Assembly: GCA_016712535.1 (NCBI GenBank)
Contig: JADJQW010000004.1
Coordinates: forward strand, 186,001-250,000
Reading direction: 5' to 3'
Length of the DNA: 64,000 nt
Source: Flavobacteriales bacterium
GTDB lineage: Bacteria; Bacteroidota; Bacteroidia; Flavobacteriales_F; PHOS-HE28
Below the pieces are notes generated by a model. That model did no database searches. It saw only the letters and a list, made by a program, of their open reading frames with translations, and was not told the DNA's origin. This document shows, piece after piece, positions 53,897-62,162 of the stretch. Position numbers and translations under genes: made by a program. How positions within the stretch are numbered: the first letter of the stretch is position 1; every line of letters starts with the position of its first letter.

Positions 53897-54430
53897 ATGG
53901 CGAACAAGGTCATCTACGCCGTTTACGACGATCCCGAGCAGCTCAAGGACGGCGCGCGCAAGCTCGTGTCCGCTGGCGTGAAGGTGAAGGACGTTTTCTC
54001 CCCCTTCCCGGTCCATGGCATCGACCCGATCATCGGCATCACGCGAACGCGGCTGGGCATCGTGAGCTTCATGTTCGGGATCACCGGAACCGCGCTGGCC
54101 GTGCTGGGCATCTGGTACTTCAACATCTTCGACTGGCCGATGAACATAGGCGGCAAGCCCAGCTTCCACTACTACCAGAACGTGCCGGCCTTCATCCCGG
54201 TCACCTTCGAGTTCACCGTGCTCTGCGCCGCGCATGGCATGGCCATCACCTACCTGATCCGCAACAAGACCCTGCCCGGGATGCCTGCACGGAATCCCGA
54301 CCCGCGCAGCACGGACGACAAGTTCATCATCGAGGTGCGCACCGCCGATAACCACGGCCACAGTTCCGAAGCGATCGCCGAGCTGCTGCGCCAGAGCCCT
54401 GTGACCGAGATCAACGAGCGCCAATGCTGA
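53897..54430 (+). CDS. actD: Alternative complex III subunit D (DUF3341)
   Basis: ActD is a small membrane subunit of ACIII with a soluble N-terminal domain and two TM helices (about residues 56-78 and 95-115). The DUF3341 signature is YAVYDDPEQLKDGARKLVSA through DVFSPFPVHGIDPIIGI at residues 8-48, followed by SFHYYQNVPAFIPVTFE. The chosen ATG at 53897 lies 5 nt after the actC stop; a TTG at 53888 overlaps it. It overlaps actE by 7 nt. Its role is structural or regulatory. Confidence 0.93.
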   Translation: MANKVIYAVYDDPEQLKDGARKLVSAGVKVKDVFSPFPVHGIDPIIGITRTRLGIVSFMFGITGTALAVLGIWYFNIFDWPMNIGGKPSFHYYQNVPAFIPVTFEFTVLCAAHGMAITYLIRNKTLPGMPARNPDPRSTDDKFIIEVRTADNHGHSSEAIAELLRQSPVTEINERQC

Positions 54431-55089
54431 GCACCATGCGCACTGCCAAGACCTTTGCCGCGCTTTCCGTGATCGCCCTACTGGCGGCGTGCGGCAAGAG
54501 CGACCCCAACAGCCCCGGCGTGGAGTACATGCCCGACATGTACCGCAGCCCGGCCATCGAAGCCTACGTGGACTACGGCCAGGATCCTTACTACCACACC
54601 GAGGAGAAGGCCCGTGCCCAGCGCGATCGCGTCACTGCGCGCAAGCCCGTGCCCGGCACCATCGCCTTCAACGATGATGCAGGCAAGGCCATGCTTAACG
54701 CCCCTTACCCCTTCCCGAACACTCCCGAGGGCTATGAGGCGGCCGGGGCGCAGTTGAAGAGCCCGATCGCGATGACGCAAGCCACCGTGGATAACGGCAA
54801 GGCGATCTATGAGAAGTTCTGCATGCATTGCCACGGCGCAACAGGGCAGGGCGATGGTCCCGTGGTGAACAATGGCAAGTACCCGCCGCCGGGCGCTTAC
54901 AACGGCCCTCTGAAGGACCTGCCCGAAGGCAAGATCTTCCACAGCCTGCACTGGGGCAAGAACGTGGCCATGGGCTCGCACGCCTCGCAGCTCACCAAGG
55001 AGGAGCGCTGGCACGTGACGCACTACGTGCAGTACCTGCAGAACGGCGGTAAAATGACCCGTGAGCCGGAGGCCCCGGCCGCGATGTGA
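54424..55089 (+). CDS. actE: Alternative complex III subunit E, monoheme lipoprotein
   Basis: ActE is the monoheme cytochrome c subunit of ACIII. The 221-residue protein is a lipoprotein (IALLAACGKSD, Cys22 or so) with a CMHCH heme site at about residue 133 (KFCMHCHGATGQGDGP), and the distal Met likely in the KNVAMGSHASQL region. VEYMPDMYRSPAIEAYVD at residues 32-50 is a conserved ActE element. An in-frame ATG at 54436 is an alternative start. It overlaps actD by 7 nt and actF's upstream GTG by 4 nt. Confidence 0.93.
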   Translation: MLSTMRTAKTFAALSVIALLAACGKSDPNSPGVEYMPDMYRSPAIEAYVDYGQDPYYHTEEKARAQRDRVTARKPVPGTIAFNDDAGKAMLNAPYPFPNTPEGYEAAGAQLKSPIAMTQATVDNGKAIYEKFCMHCHGATGQGDGPVVNNGKYPPPGAYNGPLKDLPEGKIFHSLHWGKNVAMGSHASQLTKEERWHVTHYVQYLQNGGKMTREPEAPAAM

Positions 55090-55109
55090 ACCAGCAGAAC
55101 GGAAACGCG

Positions 55110-56315
55110 ATGAACTTCACCATCAGCAAACGGGCGAGCACGCTGAGCATGGCGTTGATCGGCTTGGGCGCGATCGCCACCATCGCAGGCGTGATCGGCG
55201 ACCATAGCGACCATCACCAGCGCACTTGGAGCGCCCTGCTCGTCAATGGCTTCTTCTTCCTGGGCATCGGCTTGGGCGCTCTGTTCTTCTACGCGCTCCA
55301 GAACGCCACCGAGACCGCCTGGAGCGTTTTGGTGAAGCGCGTGTATGAGGCCATCATGGGCTGGGTCCCCGTGGGTGCTATCGTGATGATCATCGTGCTT
55401 GCTGCTGGCACTTTCGGCCTGCACCACATCTACCATTGGATGGATGCCAGCCTCTATGTGAAGGACGGACCTAACTACGACGCCATCATGGATGGCAAGA
55501 GCGTCTTCCTGAACCAGCCTTTCTTCTGGGTGCGATCGCTGGTTTACCTGGCCACCTTCATCATCGCCGCGCGCTGGTTCCGCAAGAAGAGCCTTGAGAT
55601 GGACGGTCTCACCGGCGAGAGCCTCGTGCGCACGCATCTGCTCACCTACCGCCGCGGCGCCCTCTTCCTGGTGTTCTTCGCCGTGTTCAGCAGCACCCTC
55701 GCATGGGACTGGCTCATGAGCATCGATGCGCACTGGTTCAGCACCCTCTACGGCTGGTACGTGTTCAGCGGCATGTGGGTGAGCGCCATGATCACCGGCG
55801 TGATACTCGTGCTCTACCTGAAGCGCAAGGGTTACTTGCCGCAGGTGAACAACAGCCACATCCACGACATGGGCAAGTGGGTGTTCGCCATCAGCTTCCT
55901 CTGGACCTACCTCTACTTCTCCCAGTTCATGCTGATCTGGTATGCCAACATCCCGGAGGAAGTGACCTATTTCCAGGACCGCATCGACCATCACCCCGGC
56001 CTGCTCTGGACCATCTTCTTCATCAACTTCGCCGTTCCCATGGCGCTGCTGATGAGCCGTGATGCCAAGCGCAACCCGCGATTCCTCATCGGCGTGGGCA
56101 CCGTGATCTTCATCGGGCATTGGCTCGATGTGAACATGATGGTGATGCCGGGCGCCAACGGCCACGACTTCCACGGCATCGGCATGCTCGATGCTGGCCT
56201 CTTCGTGCTCTTCCTCGGCGCCTTCATCCGCGTGGTGCTCGGCACCTTGGCCAAGGCCCCGCTCACACCCGTGAATCACCCCTACCTGGAGGAGAGCGTA
56301 CATCATAGCATCTGA
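55110..56315 (+). CDS. actF: Alternative complex III subunit F, NrfD-like
   Basis: ActF is the second NrfD-type polytopic subunit of ACIII, 401 residues with about ten TM segments. FFFLGIGLGALFFYALQNAT, WSVLVKRVYEAIMGWVPVG, HHIYHWMDASL and IEEVTYFQDR-like stretches match the family, and the C-terminal half has DRIDHHPGLLWTIFFINFAV. The ATG at 55110 is preferred; the GTG at 55086 overlapping actE would add eight residues. It ends 47 nt before coxB. Confidence 0.93.
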   Translation: MNFTISKRASTLSMALIGLGAIATIAGVIGDHSDHHQRTWSALLVNGFFFLGIGLGALFFYALQNATETAWSVLVKRVYEAIMGWVPVGAIVMIIVLAAGTFGLHHIYHWMDASLYVKDGPNYDAIMDGKSVFLNQPFFWVRSLVYLATFIIAARWFRKKSLEMDGLTGESLVRTHLLTYRRGALFLVFFAVFSSTLAWDWLMSIDAHWFSTLYGWYVFSGMWVSAMITGVILVLYLKRKGYLPQVNNSHIHDMGKWVFAISFLWTYLYFSQFMLIWYANIPEEVTYFQDRIDHHPGLLWTIFFINFAVPMALLMSRDAKRNPRFLIGVGTVIFIGHWLDVNMMVMPGANGHDFHGIGMLDAGLFVLFLGAFIRVVLGTLAKAPLTPVNHPYLEESVHHSI

Positions 56316-56362
56316 CCCTCGTGAACACAACGCCTGCCTGCCGGGTTGAAGCATAGCGGACA

Positions 56363-57673
56363 ATGACCAAGCTCCTGATCCTGATCGTCGTGGTCCTGGG
56401 CATCCTCGCGGTGGCCCAGCTGGCACGCGTGTATGAGCTCACCTCCAAGCTGCGCGGAAAGCGCGAAGAGGAAATCTCGGACGCCGACAATCGGATGAAC
56501 GCCACGCTCATGTGGCTGTTCCCGATCGCCTACTTCGGGTTCTTCATCTGGCTGGTGGTTGCTTACGGGGATAAGATGCTGCCCGTGGCCGCGAGCACCC
56601 AAGGTGCCGATACCGACGCGCTGCTCGACTTCAACTGGTGGATCCTGGTGCCGGTGTTCTTCGTCACCAACATCCTTCTCTTCTACTATGCCGGCAAATA
56701 CACCTACAGCAAGGACCGCCGCGCCTTCTGGCAGCCGCATAACAACAAGCTCGAGCTGCTTTGGACCGTGGTGCCTGCATTGGTGCTCTTCGTCATCATC
56801 ATCTACGGCCTCACCACCTGGCAGCAGATCACCGGCCCGGCCAGCCCCGAAGCCGTTCAAGTGGAGCTGTACGCCAAGCAGTTCGATTGGACGGCCCGCT
56901 ATCCCGGCAAGGATGGCATGCTCGGGGCAACCGATTACCGCCTGATCAACGGCGATAATCCGCTCGGGATCGTCACGGCGAACGCCATCGAGAAGCGCAT
57001 GGCCGAGATCGCGCAGGAGAAAGCCGATGCCAAGGCAGCCTTGGAAGGCCTGCTGCCCGACTCCAAGGTTGAGGAACTGGAGCACCGAATCGCCTACCTC
57101 GACCGCATGGCCGCGCGCATCGTGAACCTGCGCATGGTGATGCAACAGGACATCAAGGCCAATGGCGCTGCCAGCACTTACCTGCACGGCGCCGACGACG
57201 TGGTGACCAAGGATTTCTACCTGCCGGTGCGCAAAGAGGCCCAGATCCTCATCCGTAGCCGTGACATCATCCACAGCGCCTTCATCCCGCACCTGCGGAT
57301 CCAGATGAATGCGGTTCCTGGCATGACCACGAGCATGAAGGTGGTGCCCACGATCACAACCGACAGCATGCGCACCGTTCCCGAGGTGATGCGCCAAGTG
57401 GCGGAAATCAATGCGCAACGGCAAGCAGAGGGCAAAGGGGAATACACCTTCGACTTCCTGCTGCTTTGCAATAAGATCTGCGGCGCCAGCCACTACAACA
57501 TGCAGATGCCGCTCATCGTCACCACGCCAGCCGAGTTCGATGCGTGGCTGGCGGAGGCGAACAAGAAGCCTTTTGAAGGAGCCGAGCCGGCGGCCGAACC
57601 GGCTCCAGTTGATTCGAGCATGACCGCCGCGAAGGATAGCATGGCCGTGGCCGCGCTGCCTTCCGGACAATGA
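56363..57673 (+). CDS. coxB: Cytochrome c oxidase subunit II
   Basis: CoxB (436 residues) receives electrons into its CuA center and passes them to CoxA. Three hydrophobic segments are seen at about residues 3-22, 50-68 and 90-112, with another at 138-152. The CuA ligands are His304 (RDIIHSAFIPHLRIQMNAVPG), Cys369, Cys373, His377 and Met380 (CNKICGASHYNM). A charged coiled-coil-like insert at about 201-279 (EKRMAEIAQEKADAKAALEG) separates the membrane part from the CuA domain. A second helical insert at 337-360 precedes CuA. The CNKICGxSHYNM form is one I know from Flavobacteriales. No C-terminal cytochrome c domain is present. Confidence 0.95.
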   Translation: MTKLLILIVVVLGILAVAQLARVYELTSKLRGKREEEISDADNRMNATLMWLFPIAYFGFFIWLVVAYGDKMLPVAASTQGADTDALLDFNWWILVPVFFVTNILLFYYAGKYTYSKDRRAFWQPHNNKLELLWTVVPALVLFVIIIYGLTTWQQITGPASPEAVQVELYAKQFDWTARYPGKDGMLGATDYRLINGDNPLGIVTANAIEKRMAEIAQEKADAKAALEGLLPDSKVEELEHRIAYLDRMAARIVNLRMVMQQDIKANGAASTYLHGADDVVTKDFYLPVRKEAQILIRSRDIIHSAFIPHLRIQMNAVPGMTTSMKVVPTITTDSMRTVPEVMRQVAEINAQRQAEGKGEYTFDFLLLCNKICGASHYNMQMPLIVTTPAEFDAWLAEANKKPFEGAEPAAEPAPVDSSMTAAKDSMAVAALPSGQ

Positions 57674-57693
57674 ACCTGTAAGCACCAACGACC

Positions 57694-59493
57694 ATGGGCG
57701 CAACCGCGCATGCCGCACACGCCGGGCACGATGCCGGCCACGCGCATCACCACCACGAGGAGAGCTTCATCTCCAAATGGGTGTTCTCGCAAGATCACAA
57801 GATGATCGGGAAGCAGTTCCTGGTCACTGCCATCTTCATGGCCTGGGTGGCCGTGATTATGAGCCTGATCTTCCGCCTGCAGCTGGCATGGCCCAACGAG
57901 GGCTTCGCGTTCACCAACTTCTTCCTGGGCGACAAGTGGGCACCTGGTGGCGTGCTCGACAGCAACATGTACTTGGCGCTGGTCACGATCCACGGCACGA
58001 TCATGGTGTTCTTCGTGCTGACGGGCGGATTGAGCGGCACGTTCGCCAACCTGCTCATCCCCTTGCAGGTGGGCGCGCGCGACATGGCCAGCGGGTTCAT
58101 CAATATGCTGAGCTATTGGTTCTTCTTCCTCAGCAGCGTGGTGATGCTCTCTTCCTTGTTCGTGGAAGGAGGTCCCGCCAGCGCAGGTTGGACGATCTAT
58201 CCGCCGCTTAGCGCTTTGCCCAAGGCCATTCCGGGTTCCGGGACCGGCATGACGCTCTGGCTGGTGAGCATGACGCTCTTCATCGCAAGTTCGCTGATGG
58301 GCGGCCTCAACTATGTGGTCACCATCCTGAACCTGCGCACGAAGGGCATGAAGATGACCCGCCTGCCATTGACGATGTGGGCCATCTTCCTCACCGCCGT
58401 GCTCGGCGTGCTCAGCTTCCCCGTGCTGCTCAGCGCCGCGCTGCTGCTGCTGCTCGATCGCAGCCTGGGCACCAGCTTCTACCTCAGCGATATCCACCTG
58501 GCCGGCGAAGCGCTGGAACAGACCGGTGGCAGCCCCATCCTCTTCCAGCACCTGTTCTGGTTCCTGGGCCACCCGGAGGTGTACATCGTGCTGCTGCCCG
58601 CGCTGGGCATCACCTCGGAGATCATCTCCACCAATGCACGCAAGCCCATCTTCGGCTACCGGGCCATGATCGGCTCCATCCTCGCGATCGGCTTCCTCAG
58701 CTTCATCGTTTGGGGCCACCACATGTTCGTGACCGGCATGAACCCCTTCCTCGGAAGCGTTTTCGTGGCCACCACATTGCTGATCGCCATACCCAGCGCG
58801 GTGAAGGTGTTCAATTACATCACCACGCTCTGGCGCGGCAACATCATCTTCACGCCGGGCATGCTCTTCAGCATCGGCTTGGTGGCCACCTTCATCGCTG
58901 GCGGCCTCACCGGGATCATCCTCGCCGATAGCGCCCTCGACATCGCCGTGCACGACACCTACTTCGTGGTCGCGCACTTCCACATCGTGATGGGCATGAG
59001 CGCCATCTTCGGCATGTTCGCCGGCATCTACCACTGGTTCCCGAAGATGTACGGCAAGATGATGAACACGAAGCTGGGCTACGCCCACTTCTGGATCACG
59101 CTGGTGTGCGCCTTCGGGGTCTTCTTCCCGATGCACTTCATCGGCCTTGCCGGTGCTCCGCGCCGCTATTACGATTACACGGAGTTCCCCATGTTCGATA
59201 CCGTGATCGATCTGAATGTGATCGTCACCCTGTTCGCCATAATCGGGGCGCTGGGCCAGGTGATCTTCACCTACAACTTCTTCTACAGCGTGTTCCGCGG
59301 GCCCAAGGCGGTGCAGAACCCGTGGAGGAGCAATACGCTGGAATGGACAACGCCGGTTGAGCACATCCATGGCAATTGGCCCGGCCCGATCCCAACGGTG
59401 CACCGCTGGCCTTACGATTACAGCAAGCCCGGCAAACCGGAGGATTGGGTGAGCCAGATCACGCCGCTCGACCACGACGAAGAGGAGCACTGA
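57694..59493 (+). CDS. coxA: Cytochrome c oxidase subunit I
   Basis: CoxA (599 residues, twelve TM segments) is the heme-copper oxygen reductase core. His100 (TIHGTIMVFF) and the other low-spin heme ligand His430 flank heme a; His293-Tyr297 (GHPEVYIVLLPALG) form the CuB-linked His-Tyr pair, with CuB ligands His342-His343 (WGHHMFV), and His428 (VAHFHIVMG) binds the high-spin heme. ASSGFINMLSYWFFF and the HPEVY type place it in the A family. A His-rich N-terminus (HAAHAGHDAGHAHHHHEE) may bind metal. It is 20 nt after coxB. coxC is not adjacent; a terminator follows. Confidence 0.96.
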   Translation: MGATAHAAHAGHDAGHAHHHHEESFISKWVFSQDHKMIGKQFLVTAIFMAWVAVIMSLIFRLQLAWPNEGFAFTNFFLGDKWAPGGVLDSNMYLALVTIHGTIMVFFVLTGGLSGTFANLLIPLQVGARDMASGFINMLSYWFFFLSSVVMLSSLFVEGGPASAGWTIYPPLSALPKAIPGSGTGMTLWLVSMTLFIASSLMGGLNYVVTILNLRTKGMKMTRLPLTMWAIFLTAVLGVLSFPVLLSAALLLLLDRSLGTSFYLSDIHLAGEALEQTGGSPILFQHLFWFLGHPEVYIVLLPALGITSEIISTNARKPIFGYRAMIGSILAIGFLSFIVWGHHMFVTGMNPFLGSVFVATTLLIAIPSAVKVFNYITTLWRGNIIFTPGMLFSIGLVATFIAGGLTGIILADSALDIAVHDTYFVVAHFHIVMGMSAIFGMFAGIYHWFPKMYGKMMNTKLGYAHFWITLVCAFGVFFPMHFIGLAGAPRRYYDYTEFPMFDTVIDLNVIVTLFAIIGALGQVIFTYNFFYSVFRGPKAVQNPWRSNTLEWTTPVEHIHGNWPGPIPTVHRWPYDYSKPGKPEDWVSQITPLDHDEEEH

Positions 59494-59512
59494 GCATCGG
59501 TCATCGGGTTTC

Positions 59513-59547
59513 ACGAGCCCCGGCATCCGTCGGGGCTCGTTCTTTTT
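59513..59547 (+). terminator. Strong intrinsic terminator after coxA
   Basis: ACGAGCCCCG (59513-59522) and CGGGGCTCGT (59531-59540) form a perfect 10-bp stem with an 8-nt loop, followed by TTCTTTTT. It ends the long ACIII-cytochrome oxidase transcript. Confidence 0.95.
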
Positions 59548-59571
59548 CCGGGCCCCGCCGCAGGAGCGCAT

Positions 59572-59579
59572 TAGATTCG
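59572..59579 (+). promoter_or_regulatory. Candidate -7 box of the riboswitch transcript
   Basis: TAGATTCG lies about 10-15 nt before the start of the TPP aptamer, so transcription would begin right at the riboswitch. Confidence 0.45.
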
Positions 59580-59589
59580 CAACGTCTTG

Positions 59590-59664
59590 CAACGGGGTGC
59601 TCCGCCGCTGGTGGAAGCTGAGATCAGACCCGATGAACCTGGGCAGGTAATGCTGCCAAGGGAT
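59590..59664 (+). ncRNA. TPP riboswitch (THI element)
   Basis: The thiamine-pyrophosphate aptamer is recognised by GGGGTGC (P2 5' strand), the P3 stem TCCGCC/GGTGGA, the invariant CTGAGA at 59618-59623, then ACCCGATGAACCTG and GGTAATGCTGCCAAGGGA. It lies about 50 nt upstream of a TonB-dependent receptor gene, and a hairpin covering the Shine-Dalgarno region separates the two. Binding of TPP should reduce translation of the receptor. Confidence 0.95.
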
Positions 59665-59682
59665 CAGGCCCAACACGTGGGC

Positions 59683-59711
59683 GCTTCCGTGCAAGCCTTC
59701 AACACGGAAGC
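59683..59711 (+). promoter_or_regulatory. Shine-Dalgarno-sequestering hairpin of the TPP riboswitch
   Basis: GCTTCCGTG (59683-59691) and CACGGAAGC (59703-59711) form a perfect 9-bp stem with an 11-nt loop, ending 2 nt before the ATG at 59714. The GGAAG Shine-Dalgarno sequence (59706-59710) is inside the stem. The left arm's GCTTCC can alternatively pair with GGAAGC at 59613-59618 inside the aptamer. Confidence 0.8.
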
Positions 59712-59713
59712 TC

Positions 59714-62089
59714 ATGAAGCAGCTCATCACGGTCGGCACGTTCCTGATCCTCTCCCCGGCAATGCTCGCGCAGGCGCGCCTCTCGGGCACGATCGTCGAT
59801 GAAGCCGGCCTTCCGCTGGCGGATGTGAGCGTGGTGGCGGGTGCCGATGGGCGCTTCGGTGCCGCCACCGACCGGAACGGCCGCTTCTCCATCAAGGGGG
59901 TCGGTGAAGGCGAGCTCCGTTTGCGCGCGCAGCATCTCGGGTATGTCCCGATTGACACGATGCTCATCGCGGGCACCGAATCCGTGACCCTGAAGATGGC
60001 TCGGGCAGCAGTATTCCTCGGGGCGGCTGAGGTCACAGCCCTGCGTGCCGGCGATCGCGCTCCTTTCGCCAAGAGCGTGGTTTCGCGTGAGCAGATCGAT
60101 CGCATCAACACCGGGATCGACCTTCCATTCCTGCTTGAGCAGCAGCCGGGCGTGGTGGCCACCAGTGATGGCGGCACGGGCATCGGCTACACCTACATGC
60201 GCATCCGCGGGACCGATGGCACGCGCACCAACATCACCCTCAATGGCGTGCCCTTCAACGATGCCGAGAGCCAGGGCGCTTTCCTGGTGAATCTGCCCGA
60301 CATCGCGAGCAGCATGGAGGACATCGAGGTGCAGCGCGGCGTGGGCAGCAGCACCAATGGCCCCGCTGCATTCGGCGCCAGCGTGAACATCCGAACCACG
60401 GCGGTGAAGCGTGGACCGTGGGCGCTGCTGAGCTTGGGCGGCGGCTCTTTCAGCACGCAGCGCTATAGCGTGAGCGCCGGGACCGGATTGATCGATGGCC
60501 GGTTCAGCCTCGATGCGCGGCTCTCAACCATCACCACCGATGGCTATGTGGACCGCGCCATTGCCGATCTCAAGAGCTACTTCCTGCAAGGCGCCTGGGT
60601 GGGGGCGAAGCGCTCGTTGCGGTTCATCACTTTCCGGGGGAAGGAGATCACGTACCAGGCTTGGGCGGGCGTGCCGCGAGAGGTGATCGACACGAACCGC
60701 ACCTTCAACCCATACACGTACGAGAACGAGGTGGACAACTACGACCAGGCGCATTACCAATTGCTCCTTGATCAACGGCTATCACCGACCGCTGCGCTCA
60801 ATGCCACGATCTTCCGCGTGGATGGGGCAGGCTATTTCGAGCAGTTCAAGGAAGGCGATGAGCTGGCCACCTACGGCATAGTGCCCGCGGTGATCAATGG
60901 CGACACCACGTCCACCAGCGACATCATCCGCCGCCGCTGGCTCGACAACACCCTGCTGGGCGCGAATGCCAATGCGGACATCGGCCTGGGCAGGCACCGG
61001 CTCGTGCTCGGAGCCAGCTGCAGTGAGTACAGGGGCGAGCATTTCGGAGAGCTGATCTGGGCGCGCTACGCCGGGAGCACCGAAATCGGCGATCGCTATT
61101 ACGAGAACGACGCGCGCAAGACGGACCTGAGCGCCTTCGCGAAGCTCACCTATTCGGTGCGGCACAACATCGACGCCTACGGCGATCTGCAGTTCCGGAC
61201 CGTTTCGCACCGCATGGAGATGCTCAACGCCGGCTTCGTTCCAGAGCAGCAGTCCATCGCTTTCAGCTTCTTCAATCCCAAGGCCGGCGTCACTTGGAGC
61301 TTGAGCAACAACGATCGCGCGTATGCTTCAATCGCCGTGGCCAACCGGGAGCCCAATCGCGAGGACCTGCAGGAGACCACCCCCAGCAGCCGTCCGCGCA
61401 GCGAGCGCCTCTTTGACTACGAACTGGGCTACGAGCGGCGCACCGGGCGCATGAGCACGGGCATCAACTGCTACCTCATGGATTACGCGGATCAGCTCGT
61501 GCTCACCGGTGAATTGAACGACGTGGGCGCCGCCTTGCGCACCAACGTGGCGAGGAGCTACCGGGCAGGCATCGAGATGATGGGCGCGCTCCGCATGGGC
61601 GATCGCCTCACCTGGCGGGCGAATGCCGCGTTCAGCCGGAATCGCGTGCGCGAATTCATCGAGTACGTTGATGATTGGGACAATGGCGGTCAGGCCGCGT
61701 ACACCTATGCCGAGAGCGAGCTCCCGTTCTCACCGAGCGTCGTGGCGAGCAGCGAATTGACCATTCACGGGTGGAAGCGCAAGCGCGGGAACGCGGACCT
61801 CACTTTGGCGACGAAGTATGTCGGCCGTCAATACCTCGACCTCAGTGCGAGCCAGGACCGCATGCTCGACCCCTTCCTGGTGAACGACCTGCGATTGAAT
61901 GCGACTTGGTCGGCCAAAGGCACGAAGGGCATCGACTTCAACCTGACGCTGCGCAACCTGTTCAGCGAGCTGTACGAAAGCAACGGCTGGGTGTACAGCT
62001 ACGTGAGCGATGGGCGAAGGCGGGAGTTCGTTGGGCTCTATCCGCAGGCACCGTTGAATGTGCTGGGCGGGGTGAGCGTGCGGCTCTGA
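59714..62089 (+). CDS. TPP-regulated TonB-dependent outer-membrane receptor
   Basis: This 791-residue receptor probably imports thiamine or a thiamine precursor across the outer membrane. A signal peptide (MKQLITVGTFLILSPAMLAQ) is followed by a carboxypeptidase-regulatory-like domain (about residues 22-95), the plug domain (about 115-225, with VVSREQIDRINTGIDLPFLL and YMRIRGTDGTRTNITLNGVP) and a 22-strand barrel ending in VLGGVSVRL, with the terminal aromatic/hydrophobic residue pattern. The only evidence for substrate is the TPP riboswitch upstream; TPP-controlled receptors are known from Bacteroidota. No T9SS sorting domain. A pnuT-like transporter gene is not adjacent. Confidence 0.9.
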   Translation: MKQLITVGTFLILSPAMLAQARLSGTIVDEAGLPLADVSVVAGADGRFGAATDRNGRFSIKGVGEGELRLRAQHLGYVPIDTMLIAGTESVTLKMARAAVFLGAAEVTALRAGDRAPFAKSVVSREQIDRINTGIDLPFLLEQQPGVVATSDGGTGIGYTYMRIRGTDGTRTNITLNGVPFNDAESQGAFLVNLPDIASSMEDIEVQRGVGSSTNGPAAFGASVNIRTTAVKRGPWALLSLGGGSFSTQRYSVSAGTGLIDGRFSLDARLSTITTDGYVDRAIADLKSYFLQGAWVGAKRSLRFITFRGKEITYQAWAGVPREVIDTNRTFNPYTYENEVDNYDQAHYQLLLDQRLSPTAALNATIFRVDGAGYFEQFKEGDELATYGIVPAVINGDTTSTSDIIRRRWLDNTLLGANANADIGLGRHRLVLGASCSEYRGEHFGELIWARYAGSTEIGDRYYENDARKTDLSAFAKLTYSVRHNIDAYGDLQFRTVSHRMEMLNAGFVPEQQSIAFSFFNPKAGVTWSLSNNDRAYASIAVANREPNREDLQETTPSSRPRSERLFDYELGYERRTGRMSTGINCYLMDYADQLVLTGELNDVGAALRTNVARSYRAGIEMMGALRMGDRLTWRANAAFSRNRVREFIEYVDDWDNGGQAAYTYAESELPFSPSVVASSELTIHGWKRKRGNADLTLATKYVGRQYLDLSASQDRMLDPFLVNDLRLNATWSAKGTKGIDFNLTLRNLFSELYESNGWVYSYVSDGRRREFVGLYPQAPLNVLGGVSVRL

Positions 62090-62111
62090 GCGGACCCTAA
62101 CGAAAGTTCTA

Positions 62112-62142
62112 TTGCGGGCGCGGTGATCGGCCATTAGCTATG
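62112..62142 (+). promoter_or_regulatory. Candidate promoter for the last T9SS gene
   Basis: TTG (62112-62114) and TAGCTATG (62135-62142) are 20 bp apart; the -7 box differs from TAnnTTTG at one position. The ATG is 20 nt further on. Confidence 0.4.
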
Positions 62143-62162
62143 TGGGGCGAAAACCTGAATCC

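Noticed and set aside
57493..60183. Minus-strand frame spanning coxA, terminator and riboswitch
   Set aside because: It crosses the terminator and the TPP riboswitch and is antisense to conserved coxA.
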